Assembly: GCA_027533395.1 (NCBI GenBank)
Contig: JAPZUF010000011.1
Span: forward strand, 80,536 to 144,535
Source of the DNA: Cyclobacteriaceae bacterium
Lineage (GTDB): Bacteria; Bacteroidota; Bacteroidia; Cytophagales; Cyclobacteriaceae
Direction: 5' to 3'
DNA: 64,000 nt
The notes beneath the pieces were generated by a model, which saw nothing but the letters and a program-made list of their open reading frames with translations, had not been told where the DNA came from and did not search any database. Made by a program: the position numbers and the translations under genes. Positions within the stretch are counted from its first letter, which is position 1; every line of letters begins with the position of its first letter. Shown piece by piece: positions 44,158 to 53,445 of the stretch.

Positions 44158-46290
44158 TTAAGCTTTCAACTTGTGTCTTAATTCACTCACTTCTGTAATG
44201 TCTCGGCTTACAACTGCACAACCTATTACATTTTCTTTATCGTCTTTAATGGGTTCTACAAATACTTCGAGAAATAACACTTTATCATTCCCTACTTTTC
44301 TTTCTTCTGTAAAATATAATTTTTCTCCGGCCAGTGCTTTTTCGTACCGTGGCATCCATACTTTCTGTGCTTCTTCGCTTAGTACTTCGGTTATCATCAT
44401 GCCTTCTGTTAATTGAATGTTTCCAGCTTTAAATCTTTCTTTCAATACATTATTGGCAATCAGAATTTTTAAGTTTTTATCTATCGCGAAATAGGTATCA
44501 TTAGTGAAGTTAATCAGGGCATTGATGATAAATCCTCTGCGAGAAGTTTCATCTTCTGCTTTGTGTCTTGTAGTCACATCACGCGATACAACCGACAAAC
44601 CAAATACTTTATCGTGTTTATCTAACATTGGATTGATAAAATATTCGCGGTAAGAATCTTCTCCTTTTACTGTACTCTTTAGTACAAATTGTAAATGTTC
44701 GCCAGCCAATGCGCGGTCGTAATAGGCTTTCCACTCATCGCGTACAGCTCCTAAAGTTTGTAAGGCATCTGCGCCTACATCTAATCCTTCGTATTGTGTT
44801 CCCTTATAGCGCTTGCGCAAAGTATCGTTCATGATGATGATTTTGTAATGCTTATCCATCGCGATGATTGAATCAGATGTAGCATTAATTAGCGCATCTA
44901 AGTTGTTTTGCTTTATTTCTACCTCCTGGCTTTGCTCGGCCATGATGCGCTGTGTACGTGCCATTTCTTCTTGCGTTGCCTGCATCTCTTCCATGTTCTG
45001 ACGCATTTCTTCTTCTTGCGCTTTCATCTGCTCGGTAAGCATGTGTGACTGCTCCAGCAGTTCTTTATTGCGTTCGTTATTTCTTGAATTAAGTATGGTT
45101 GAGGCAATGCTCTCGCCTACCTTTTCTAAAAATTCTATTTCAAATTTTTCGAATTTTCTAAAGGACGCCATCTCTAACACTCCAACAACCTGTTCTTCAT
45201 TCTTCAATGGAATAATTAAAATCGATGTAGGGTTTGCTTCGCCAAGGCCGGAAGAAATCATCACATAATTTTCCGGAATGTCTGTCATATAAATGGTAGA
45301 TTTTTCTATGGCTGCCTGACCCACTAAACCTTGGCCAATGTCAAATTTACGTTGCAGATATTTTTTTCTGTTCCAGGCATAAGCACTCGCTAAATGCAAT
45401 TGTTCTTCACCATTTTCTTTTTCTAAAGTGAAAATAAAGCCCTGGTTGGCCTTCATATAATGAATAAGTTCTACTAAAACTTTATCGCACAGTTGTTGTA
45501 AATCGTTAACGTGTGTGCGCAAAATTTCTCCTATTGCTGCCAACCCAACAGTAACAAATTTCTCTTTTTCTTCTCTGCTTTTTGCTTCGATTAAATTGGT
45601 ACGCATGGTTAACAACGATTTCCCCAAAGCATCAGGCTCAGCTGATGGATATTCTGCTTTTAATTCTCCTTTGCTAATATATTCTGCAAACTGTTGATTG
45701 ATTTCTATTAACCTTACTTGTTCTTGCAAGGTAAATGCCTGCATAGCCGACTCTTTGGTTTGCCTATGTTGAAGCACTGCCCATACTCCACTAAGTGTAG
45801 CATACAGTGCTACAATAGCAACATGCAACAAAATATCTTCTAAAGTATTGTTACCACTTTCGGCAATAAACACTTGCAGAGTTTCGTATTTACCGGCTTG
45901 AGAAAAAAGAAATACTTCAAATAAAACATGAATGATAACAGCAGGTATTAATACTTTAGGGTTTTCGTAAAAGAGTAAGACGGTAACAATAACGAAAAAG
46001 AAAAAATGCGAAGCAGGCAAACCACTTAGCTGATATTGAAACAGAATAGTGAATCCTGCGAACACAACACTATTGATATAGCCATTTGATTTTCCTAACC
46101 AACCTGAGATTAGTACGATTAAAAGTAAGACCAAACTAGCCGCAATGGCTACCATCCATGTTTGATTTATACTTGCAAAAAGAATGGCAATTAGTGTTAA
46201 TGCCCATGTTGCTTTGGTTGAAACGGCATGTGCCTGATCGGTAACTTTTTGAATAAAAGGTGTAAGGAATTCTTCTTGCGAAAGCTTCAT
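44158..46290 (-). CDS. Membrane GAF/PAS sensor protein without kinase domain
   Basis: From the ATG at 46288-46290 this is a 710-residue protein. About five or six membrane helices (about 30-175) are followed by a linker helix. Next come a GAF domain (about 245-400: GFIFTLEKENGEEQL, GQGLVGQAAIEKSTIYMTDIP, IIPLKNEEQVVGVLEMASF), a long coiled coil (about 405-465, rich in Glu/Met/Gln) and two PAS domains (about 470-590 and 600-705), each ending in VSRD(V/I)T. The chain stops after the second PAS, so kinase, GGDEF and methyl-acceptor modules are absent. It probably signals through protein contacts. I rejected the ATG at 46338 because it lies in a polar extension. It is 63 bases downstream of the MFS gene. 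Confidence 0.85.
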   Translation of the reverse strand: MKLSQEEFLTPFIQKVTDQAHAVSTKATWALTLIAILFASINQTWMVAIAASLVLLLIVLISGWLGKSNGYINSVVFAGFTILFQYQLSGLPASHFFFFVIVTVLLFYENPKVLIPAVIIHVLFEVFLFSQAGKYETLQVFIAESGNNTLEDILLHVAIVALYATLSGVWAVLQHRQTKESAMQAFTLQEQVRLIEINQQFAEYISKGELKAEYPSAEPDALGKSLLTMRTNLIEAKSREEKEKFVTVGLAAIGEILRTHVNDLQQLCDKVLVELIHYMKANQGFIFTLEKENGEEQLHLASAYAWNRKKYLQRKFDIGQGLVGQAAIEKSTIYMTDIPENYVMISSGLGEANPTSILIIPLKNEEQVVGVLEMASFRKFEKFEIEFLEKVGESIASTILNSRNNERNKELLEQSHMLTEQMKAQEEEMRQNMEEMQATQEEMARTQRIMAEQSQEVEIKQNNLDALINATSDSIIAMDKHYKIIIMNDTLRKRYKGTQYEGLDVGADALQTLGAVRDEWKAYYDRALAGEHLQFVLKSTVKGEDSYREYFINPMLDKHDKVFGLSVVSRDVTTRHKAEDETSRRGFIINALINFTNDTYFAIDKNLKILIANNVLKERFKAGNIQLTEGMMITEVLSEEAQKVWMPRYEKALAGEKLYFTEERKVGNDKVLFLEVFVEPIKDDKENVIGCAVVSRDITEVSELRHKLKA

Positions 46291-46353
46291 AGAGGTTTGG
46301 TCGTTTGCAAATATGAAGAGTATTGGATGATATGGCAATGATTAACGGGCAAT

Positions 46354-47586
46354 TTATTCCAACTTCTGCAATTTGCGTAAAGTAGGCGATTTCCAAGCTG
46401 TAATTATCACAGTAAGTAAAGTCATGCATCCGCCAAAAACAACAGAGTTCACAACGCCTAATATTCGGGCGGCCACACCAGACTCGAACATACCTATTTC
46501 ATTTGAAGAGCCAATAAAAATATTGTTGACAGCTGATACTCTTCCTTTCATGTTTTCGGGGGTTAAGGTTTGCAAAAGTGTACTTCGTATAACCACACTA
46601 ACACCATCAAATACACCGCTTAAGAAAAGGAATAAAAGCGAAAGCCAAAACCAAGTGGATAAGGCGAAGCCTATCATGCTAAAACCAAAACCAGCTACGC
46701 ACCACAATAACGTTTTGCCCATATTTTTTTCGATTGGAAAATGAGCCAGAGCAAATGCAACAATTAAAGCTCCAACCGATGGAGCGGAACGCAGCACACC
46801 CAAAGCTTCTGGTCCAGTTTTTAAAATATCATTGGCAAACACGGGAAGTAAAGCCACTGCACCACCAAACAACACAGCAAAAAGATCTAATGAAATTGCA
46901 CTTAAAATTATTTTGTTATTGAAAACGAATTTTAATCCTGCTTTTATTTTTTCTGTTATGCCCTGCTCAACTGTGGTTGGTGGTAAGGTTCTTCCAGGTA
47001 TGAAAATAATTAAAGACAAGGCTGTAGCCGTTAACAAAACATCGGCTACATAAGCAGTTTGTACATCATAGAATCCGTAAATCAATCCGCCTAAGGCTGG
47101 TCCTGCAATAAGAGCAGTTTGCCAAAAAGAAGAATTCCAGGTGATGGCATTTCTAAAAACATCCTTAGTTACTAATTGGGGCATGAAAGCAAAATTGGCA
47201 GGTGTTAGAAATCCTCTCGCTATTCCGCTTATAAAAATGGTAGCATACACGGGGAACACACCGTGTTGTACCAACCACGCAGCATCGTTCCAACTCATCA
47301 GCCACAATGCAACGGAACATACCAGTAAAGTGCTGATGCAGATTACAATTATTTTCTTTCTGGCTACTATATCTGCCACATGACCTGCATATAAAGAAAC
47401 TGCAATAGATGGTAAGGCTTCTGCCAAGCCAATTAATCCTAAAGAAAGCGGATCGTGTGTAATGGCATATATTTGCCAGCCAACAACTACAGCCTGTAAA
47501 TTAATTGCCAGGGTAGTAAAAAAACGAGTGGCCACAAAAAGTCTGAAATCTCGAACATATAGTGCAGCGTAGGGTTGGTTAGGCAT
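46354..47586 (-). CDS. MFS exporter, MFS_3/EntS-like
   Basis: This 410-residue protein has about twelve membrane helices. The N-terminus YAALYVRDFRLFVATRFFTTLA and VGWQIYAITHDPLSLGLIGLAEALP, then LYAGHVADIVARKKII (the loop 2-3 signature with D-x-x-x-R-K), match the MFS_3 family (PF05977) that includes the siderophore exporter EntS. The middle TLPPTTVEQGITEKIKAGLKFVFNNKII is the usual cytoplasmic loop. The substrate is unknown; no siderophore genes are near. It lies between the NadR-like kinase and the GAF/PAS sensor on the minus strand. Confidence 0.92.
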   Translation of the reverse strand: MPNQPYAALYVRDFRLFVATRFFTTLAINLQAVVVGWQIYAITHDPLSLGLIGLAEALPSIAVSLYAGHVADIVARKKIIVICISTLLVCSVALWLMSWNDAAWLVQHGVFPVYATIFISGIARGFLTPANFAFMPQLVTKDVFRNAITWNSSFWQTALIAGPALGGLIYGFYDVQTAYVADVLLTATALSLIIFIPGRTLPPTTVEQGITEKIKAGLKFVFNNKIILSAISLDLFAVLFGGAVALLPVFANDILKTGPEALGVLRSAPSVGALIVAFALAHFPIEKNMGKTLLWCVAGFGFSMIGFALSTWFWLSLLFLFLSGVFDGVSVVIRSTLLQTLTPENMKGRVSAVNNIFIGSSNEIGMFESGVAARILGVVNSVVFGGCMTLLTVIITAWKSPTLRKLQKLE

Positions 47587-47629
47587 AAATTTCTTTCACT
47601 AAAAAACAAAATTGTTTAAAAAAATGTCG

Positions 47630-48178
47630 TCAGTTTATCTTCAATTCGTCTATAACTTTAATGGCTTGTTTTACTCTTTCTTCTGGCGTTCCTTTTATTA
47701 TCGCATAGGGAACCATTAATCTTTTCAATTCATCTTCATATAAATTAAAAAGCATTTCGCGTTCGTGTGGATGTTCGCGCAAAGGGTCGTCTTCCCAAGG
47801 GATATCAACATAGGTTAACAAATGAAGATGATACTTTCGTTTTATCATTTCTTCTTCAATCCAGCTGTGGCATTTTTTGTATTTCACCAAGCTCCAGATT
47901 TTCATAACCACTAAATTTGTATCGCAAAACAAAAATTGATTAGAAGAGCCTGCAAATTCATCTTCAATTCGCATTTGACCCTGTGCAATCATCAGCAAAT
48001 CGTTTTCTTGGTATGGCACCGCTAATTTATTCAAATAGCCACGGGCGTATTCGCGTACCCACTCTGTTTTGAAATATTCAGCCAACTGCTGGCTTAGGGT
48101 TGTTTTACCTGTACATTCCGGCCCCACAATGGCAATTCTCTTCACAGGGTTTACTTGTCGGAGGAAATCGGCATTCAT
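47630..48178 (-). CDS. NadR-like ATPase (ribosylnicotinamide kinase domain)
   Basis: This 182-residue P-loop protein begins its fold at KRIAIVGPECTGKTTLSQQL (Walker A at about 19-26) and continues with WVREYARGYL and FCDTNLVVMKIWS. LTYVDIPWEDDPLREHPHERE near residue 130 is the lid/Arg region. This is the C-terminal nicotinamide-riboside-kinase-like domain of NadR without the N-terminal HTH and NMN adenylyltransferase domains. It probably phosphorylates nicotinamide riboside in NAD salvage, a family-based inference. No pnuC transporter gene is adjacent. The MFS gene follows after 43 bases. Confidence 0.85.
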   Translation of the reverse strand: MNADFLRQVNPVKRIAIVGPECTGKTTLSQQLAEYFKTEWVREYARGYLNKLAVPYQENDLLMIAQGQMRIEDEFAGSSNQFLFCDTNLVVMKIWSLVKYKKCHSWIEEEMIKRKYHLHLLTYVDIPWEDDPLREHPHEREMLFNLYEDELKRLMVPYAIIKGTPEERVKQAIKVIDELKIN

Positions 48179-48247
48179 AGCACAATATGTAAACTAATTT
48201 TATTAAAACTGAAGGTATCCTTATCTTTCGTTTAAAATTCCCTTATA

Positions 48248-49720
48248 GTGAAAAGAAGAACAGCCATCAAGCATTTAGGTTTTGGATTAACTGCCGCCTT
48301 GGGTTTGCCCCATTTTTTACAAGGTTGTGATACTGCTGAACCTGGCCCAGAAATAAAGTATGATGGTGTTGTGGGCATTATCGGTGCTGGCGCTGCAGGA
48401 TTATTTGCAGCTGATATACTAAGAACGAAAGGAGTTAAAGTAAGAATATTTGAAGCCTCCTCTAGAGTAGGTGGCAGAATTTATAGTATCCGTTCTAACG
48501 ATCCTGATTTCACAGCTTTTTCGGGTGCAGACTTTCCACAAGAGCTTGGCGCTGACCGTTACTTCGGATCAAATGGTTTGTGGTCTGAATTAGTAAGAAC
48601 AGTTGGTGCACGGTCATTCGAATTAGCATCATCATTAGGCACGCCCCGCTATTATTTCGATAATGCTTATTTAAGTGATGCAGAAATTGACGCTCTGCCT
48701 GATGGCAATGCCAGCAAATCTAAATTTTTAGCTTATCGAAATTTCATTCAAAATTTAGGCTCAATTTCCGGGTCATCCATTAATGCTGCAGCTGCGAGTT
48801 TAAATCCTGCCGTTTTATCATTGGTTAATTCGCAGGTAGGTAATTGGTTTGGTGCTGATAACAGTTCATTAAGTGCAACAGGTTTAGCAGAAGCGTTAAA
48901 CAAGCGCGAAACAGATAACAAAGAGTTTGTTTTGAGTAGCAACCCTATGAGTGAAATTTTGATTTCACGCTATTTCAAAACGGTTGAATTGGTGGAAACA
49001 CGAAAGCAAGTAACACGCATTACACAAAACGGAGATACTGTAGAACTTGCTATTACAAATCGTTTGGATAATTCATCAGAAACGGTAACAGTAAATAAAT
49101 TGATTATTGCAGTACCTGTTTCAATTTTAAAAGCAGGAGATATAGAATTTAGTCCGGCTTTACCATCTGAAAAAAATTCAGCGATGGCTAAAATTGGTAT
49201 GGGAGGTTCAATCAGGGTTTTGGTTGATTTTCGTCAAAATGTTTGGGGACAAAATGTAAATTATATTTTTGGTGGAAATAACGGTCCGCTATACTTTAGT
49301 GGTGGTTTGGGTAGAAGTGATTTTAATAAAGTTTTAACAGTAACCATCAACGGTACTAAAGCAGATCAGTTCACGGCTATGCCTAATTCAAACAATGAGA
49401 TTATAGCTTCCCTACGCGAAGAACTGAGCCAAATCATTCCTCTAGAAACTCCTCAGGATGTTTTAGAAAACATTAAAGGTGTGCCTCTTATCAAAAATTG
49501 GGGACAAGATACCTTCATCAAAGGAGGATATTCTTTTCCATTAGCAGGTGGCACAGAAGCAGATCGCGAATCATTGGCAGAACCTATAGGCCAACAGTTA
49601 TTTTTTGCTGGAGAAGCCACCGATGTAAAAGGAGAATGGGGAACTGTTAATGGTGCGCTAAATTCTGGAGAACGCGCAGCCTTAGAAGTGATTGATGCTA
49701 TTCTTAATCCTGTACTTTAA
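48248..49720 (+). CDS. Tat-exported flavin amine oxidase (lipoprotein-like)
   Basis: This 490-residue protein starts at GTG. The signal carries twin arginines (KRRTAIKHLGFG), a hydrophobic stretch and LQGC, a possible lipobox with Cys27. The FAD-binding Rossmann motif is GIIGAGAAGLFAADILRTKG (about 43-62) followed by E-A-S-S-R-V-G-G-R. The C-terminal FAD contact is LFFAGEATDVKGEWGTVNGALNSGERAA (about 452-478). This is the monoamine-oxidase/polyamine-oxidase-like family. It oxidises an unknown amine in the periplasm or at the membrane face. The stop lies 5 bases from that of the converging SbtA-like gene, with no hairpin between them. Confidence 0.92.
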   Translation: MKRRTAIKHLGFGLTAALGLPHFLQGCDTAEPGPEIKYDGVVGIIGAGAAGLFAADILRTKGVKVRIFEASSRVGGRIYSIRSNDPDFTAFSGADFPQELGADRYFGSNGLWSELVRTVGARSFELASSLGTPRYYFDNAYLSDAEIDALPDGNASKSKFLAYRNFIQNLGSISGSSINAAAASLNPAVLSLVNSQVGNWFGADNSSLSATGLAEALNKRETDNKEFVLSSNPMSEILISRYFKTVELVETRKQVTRITQNGDTVELAITNRLDNSSETVTVNKLIIAVPVSILKAGDIEFSPALPSEKNSAMAKIGMGGSIRVLVDFRQNVWGQNVNYIFGGNNGPLYFSGGLGRSDFNKVLTVTINGTKADQFTAMPNSNNEIIASLREELSQIIPLETPQDVLENIKGVPLIKNWGQDTFIKGGYSFPLAGGTEADRESLAEPIGQQLFFAGEATDVKGEWGTVNGALNSGERAALEVIDAILNPVL

Positions 49721-49725
49721 CTCTA

Positions 49726-50688
49726 TTAAAAATTCTGAATCAAAGTAAAGTATAAGGGCATACCTACCGTAATGTTGAATGGAAACGTTACCCCGATTGC
49801 CATAGGAATATACAAACCCGGATCAGCTTTTGGTGCTGCTAATCGCATAGCAGCAGGAACAGCGATGTAAGACGCACTCGCTGCCAGAATAGCAAATAAA
49901 AATCTATCGCCAACAGATTCGGTTACATAACCACTTAATATCGCTACCAAACTGCCATTAAAGGCTGGTATTACAATTGCAAATAAACTTACAAACCATC
50001 CTTGTTTTCTAAAAGCTGAAAAACGCTTAGCCGTAACCATACCCATGTCTAATAAAAAGATGGCCAAGAAACCTTTAAAAATATCTGTTGTGAAAGGACG
50101 AATACCTTCCGCCTGTTTTTCATCAGCAACTAAGCCAATTAATAAACTTCCAACAATCATCAATACACTACCATTGGTTAAAGAATGATGGACAATTTTT
50201 TTGATGCTAGTCGTCTTCTCATTTTCTTTATCATACTTCATTAGAAGAATTACACCCACAATAATCGCTGGCGATTCCATTAATGCCATAACAGCAACCA
50301 TGTGTCCATCAAAAGCTTGTCCTTCTATTTCTAAAAATGTAGTTGCAGCTACAAACGTTACAGCACTTACAGAACCATATGCAGCTGCAATGGCGCCCGC
50401 ATCAGCAACCGATAACTTTCTTTTTAAAATGAAAAAAGTATAAAGAGGGATTATCGATGCGATAAGCATGCCGAATAATAGCGACATAGCTATTTCTGAG
50501 GTGAACTCACTATGTGCTAATTCTTGTCCACCTTTAAAACCAATGGCAAACAACAAATACAAAGAGATGAATTTTGTTGATGTCGGTGGTATTTCTAAAT
50601 CGCTTTTTAAATAAAAGGCTGCAATACCTAACACAAAAAATAAAAGCGTAGGATTGGTGAGGTTGGTTAGCAGGAGGTGAAAATCCAT
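49726..50688 (-). CDS. SbtA-like sodium-dependent bicarbonate transporter family permease
   Basis: This 320-residue inner-membrane protein has about ten helices. The opening LTNPTLLFFVLGIAAFYLKSDLEIPP, then SLYLLFAIGFKGGQEL, DAGAIAAAYGSVSAVTFVAA, MALMESPAIIVGVILL and ASYIAVPAAMRLAAPKADPGLYIPMAIGVTFPFN (in parts) match the SbtA family (PF05982). SbtA imports bicarbonate with sodium in cyanobacteria; heterotroph members are uncharacterised. It starts 3 bases after the TolC stop, making it the fifth gene of the TetR-ABC-HlyD-TolC run. No SbtB (PII-like) gene is adjacent. Confidence 0.9.
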   Translation of the reverse strand: MDFHLLLTNLTNPTLLFFVLGIAAFYLKSDLEIPPTSTKFISLYLLFAIGFKGGQELAHSEFTSEIAMSLLFGMLIASIIPLYTFFILKRKLSVADAGAIAAAYGSVSAVTFVAATTFLEIEGQAFDGHMVAVMALMESPAIIVGVILLMKYDKENEKTTSIKKIVHHSLTNGSVLMIVGSLLIGLVADEKQAEGIRPFTTDIFKGFLAIFLLDMGMVTAKRFSAFRKQGWFVSLFAIVIPAFNGSLVAILSGYVTESVGDRFLFAILAASASYIAVPAAMRLAAPKADPGLYIPMAIGVTFPFNITVGMPLYFTLIQNF

Positions 50689-50691
50689 AAT

Positions 50692-52131
50692 TTAGTTTTG
50701 GCTTAGGTTGCGCAAGCCTGCTGCCCAGAAGAGCATGGCTTTATTTTTTTCATACTCGCTCATTACCTTAATTAGTTTTGATTGAGCATTGATTAGTTTT
50801 TCTTGTTGGATGTTTACTTTAAACAAATCACTTTCCCCATTATCCAAATTTAAAAATTCGGCACGCAAAATCCGCTCATAGTTTTGCACCATATCGCTGA
50901 GTTGGTTGATAATAATACCCGCATTGAATAACTCATTGTAGGCTGCATCAATTTGGTTAAGCACCTGGCGTTGTTGCAAACTTTGCTCGAAACGTGTGGA
51001 AGATAATTTGATTTTTGTTTGCGCCAATTTTGCTCTTTCTTTTCTAATAAAAACAGGGAAAGAAAAATCCACTCCTAATTTATAATCTTCACCAAAACGC
51101 AATCCTGCTCCTCCATCAGGATTAAAAGGTTGATTGAGGAAAGAATAACTAGCATCTAACTTTGGTTTTAAAAATTCAACTGCGAGTTTTCTATCTAATT
51201 CGAGTTGTTGCAACTTGATGGTTAATTTCCTTAACTCCGGATGATTATCAATAGCTTGATTTTTTAGTTCGATTAATTCGTTGCTGGTTAACGACCAATT
51301 TAATTCCGGCCTAACGGGAACCCACTCAACTGAAAGTGCCAATGGATTGCTTAAACTATCCCACAAATAATTAGATATGCGAATACCAGCGTTCTGGAAA
51401 TCGAGCCAGGCTTCTTGTTGCTGCACCATTCTTTCTTGATAGGTGATTTTTGCCTGTACAGTATCAATAGTAGCAGCCTCACCTTGTAAGGCATTTATTT
51501 TTACTCGTCTGAAAATTTCTTGCGCTATATTTACACCTCTGTTTTGAATGCGAAAATTATAATAAGCAAAATACCACTGCCAATACTCTTTTGCTGCTTC
51601 TAACAAAAGTTTGTTGATAAGTTTAACTTGTTCTGCTTTGGTTAAATCTTGAAACAATTCAGCTTGTCTTAACGCAACGCGTCTCTCATCAGTAATTAGG
51701 CCACGCCCCAATGGCATAGAAATACCAGCATACACTTGCTTGAAGTCAAATTCATCTGAAATAAAATTTTCAGGATTGAGGTATTTGCCTTCGTTGCGTA
51801 ACACACCAATTTTAGGGTCGAAAGGCAACACAGAGGGAAACTTTATGTTGGCATCCAACATGTCGTAGTATTCTGTGTTCTTTAAATTTTTTTGCTGATA
51901 CTGCAATTCTAATTTAGGATCGAAGTTACCGCGTGCTAAACGAATTTCTTGTTTAGCTATATCGGTTAACAAGTTAATTTGTTTCGCAGTAGGATGATGT
52001 TGAATAATCAACTCATAAAAATTGTTGATGGTAAACGCTTTGGCCGTATCCGGAAGAAGAAACAGCGAATCTTGCTGAGCATGAACAAGCCCAGACATAA
52101 CGCTCAGATATAATAAAAATGCAAGTCTCAT
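50692..52131 (-). CDS. TolC family outer-membrane efflux protein
   Basis: This 479-residue protein has a signal peptide (MRLAFLLYLSVMSGLVHAQ) followed by two OEP repeats of long amphipathic helices and short strands, for example NFDPKLELQYQQKNLKN, VYAGISMPLGRGLITDERRVALRQAELF, and in the second half LKPKLDASYSFLNQPFNPDG and LGVDFSFPVFIRKERAKLAQTKIKL. It forms the outer-membrane exit duct. The gene is 9 bases after the HlyD-like gene and 3 bases before the SbtA-like gene, so it should work with the HlyD adaptor and ABC protein encoded upstream. Confidence 0.93.
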   Translation of the reverse strand: MRLAFLLYLSVMSGLVHAQQDSLFLLPDTAKAFTINNFYELIIQHHPTAKQINLLTDIAKQEIRLARGNFDPKLELQYQQKNLKNTEYYDMLDANIKFPSVLPFDPKIGVLRNEGKYLNPENFISDEFDFKQVYAGISMPLGRGLITDERRVALRQAELFQDLTKAEQVKLINKLLLEAAKEYWQWYFAYYNFRIQNRGVNIAQEIFRRVKINALQGEAATIDTVQAKITYQERMVQQQEAWLDFQNAGIRISNYLWDSLSNPLALSVEWVPVRPELNWSLTSNELIELKNQAIDNHPELRKLTIKLQQLELDRKLAVEFLKPKLDASYSFLNQPFNPDGGAGLRFGEDYKLGVDFSFPVFIRKERAKLAQTKIKLSSTRFEQSLQQRQVLNQIDAAYNELFNAGIIINQLSDMVQNYERILRAEFLNLDNGESDLFKVNIQQEKLINAQSKLIKVMSEYEKNKAMLFWAAGLRNLSQN

Positions 52132-52140
52132 TTGTTTTTA

Positions 52141-53442
52141 CTACTCCTCTTCGTCTTTAGCTTTATCGGCTTTGTCTTTTTTATCCATTACATCGCTTAA
52201 TGGCTCTTCATATAAACTTGGTGGGAAACCATTTAGCTGCCGCCATAATTCGTACCAAACGGGCACATCGTTTAACATCACCCAGGCTTTAATTCCCGAT
52301 CCTACTCGCAATTGCTTTGGCCAGTTTTCATCGTTGGTCGCATCCGGTAACACAAGCAAACGAAACTCGCCAGGTTTAGAATTTACGTAATCGATTACTT
52401 TTACTGTGCCACCAAAAGTACCAACAGACACACTTGGCCAACCAGAAAATTGTAAGGCAGGCCAACCATCAAATTGAATACGAACGTGTCTGCCTTTTTC
52501 AACCAGTGGAACATCCATCGCTTTCACATATAATTCAACTGCTAAATCGGCTGAGTCGGGCATAATGGTACATACAGCATCACCTTCCTTCACTGTTTCT
52601 CCTATACCGGCATGCATGGCTTTTACTATGAAACCTGATTGTGGCGCAAGAATTTGATAACGTTCATTTCTTATTTTCATGTTCGCAAATTCATTCTTCA
52701 ATTTAGCTATAGAGCCTTGTGTATCGAATAAATCGGCACGTGTGGCATTTAAATCAGATTCAGCCTTACTTATCTTATCTAGATATTCTGCTTCGACTCG
52801 ATCTAATTCAATTTTTGCGTTGGTAAAATCGGCTTGTGCGCCCTGGTATTTGTACTCGATATCTTGAAACTTAGTAAGCGGAATGTTTCCTGCTTCGTAT
52901 AATTTTTTATTTCGCTGATACTGGTTTTCTGCGTTTTGAAAACGAATTCTTTCTGCTTCTAATTTTGCTTTGCTTTGATCAATCTTGTTGCGCATACCAT
53001 CGCGCAAAGCAGCAATTTGTCTTTGCAATGCTTTTGCTTTTGCATCTTTAGAAACTAAGCTCGATTCTTTAGCATCAATTTGTTCTTTTAATCTCACCAA
53101 TAAATTAGGGTCGAAGAATTTTTCTTTAACCTCTCGAATGGTGATAATAGTATCACCTTGTTTTACAAATTGTCCTTCGCGCACAAACCATTTTTGTATT
53201 TGTCCTGCTATTACTGATTCTACAGTTTGTGGTCTGTGTGCAGGATTAAAAGCGGTTACTTTTCCTGTTCCTCTGATGTTCTGCTGCCAAGGCAAGAACA
53301 ATACAATCAAACCAACAATTCCAAGTCCTACCATCCAGCGCGCAAGTGTTCTTCCTGCATTGGGTGTTTGAATAGCTCGTAATGAATAGAGCCTGTCTTG
53401 CGGAACTACTTTTTCTACTCTGTTCTTTGATAAATTCAGCAT
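52141..53442 (-). CDS. HlyD-family membrane fusion protein
   Basis: This 433-residue adaptor has a single N-terminal membrane helix (about 33-50: RWMVGLGIVGLIVLFLPW), the lipoyl half-motif HRPQTVESVIAGQIQKWFVREGQFVKQGDTI (about 85-115), a long coiled coil (about 130-260), the second lipoyl half (APQSGFIVKAMHAGIGETVKEGD, about 270-292) and a beta domain ending VWYELWRQLNGFPPSLYEEPLSD. It bridges the inner-membrane ABC protein and the TolC channel. The C-terminal tail is Lys/Asp-rich (about 15 residues). Gaps of 3 and 9 bases to its neighbours show one operon. Confidence 0.94.
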   Translation of the reverse strand: MLNLSKNRVEKVVPQDRLYSLRAIQTPNAGRTLARWMVGLGIVGLIVLFLPWQQNIRGTGKVTAFNPAHRPQTVESVIAGQIQKWFVREGQFVKQGDTIITIREVKEKFFDPNLLVRLKEQIDAKESSLVSKDAKAKALQRQIAALRDGMRNKIDQSKAKLEAERIRFQNAENQYQRNKKLYEAGNIPLTKFQDIEYKYQGAQADFTNAKIELDRVEAEYLDKISKAESDLNATRADLFDTQGSIAKLKNEFANMKIRNERYQILAPQSGFIVKAMHAGIGETVKEGDAVCTIMPDSADLAVELYVKAMDVPLVEKGRHVRIQFDGWPALQFSGWPSVSVGTFGGTVKVIDYVNSKPGEFRLLVLPDATNDENWPKQLRVGSGIKAWVMLNDVPVWYELWRQLNGFPPSLYEEPLSDVMDKKDKADKAKDEEE

Positions 53443-53445
53443 GGC

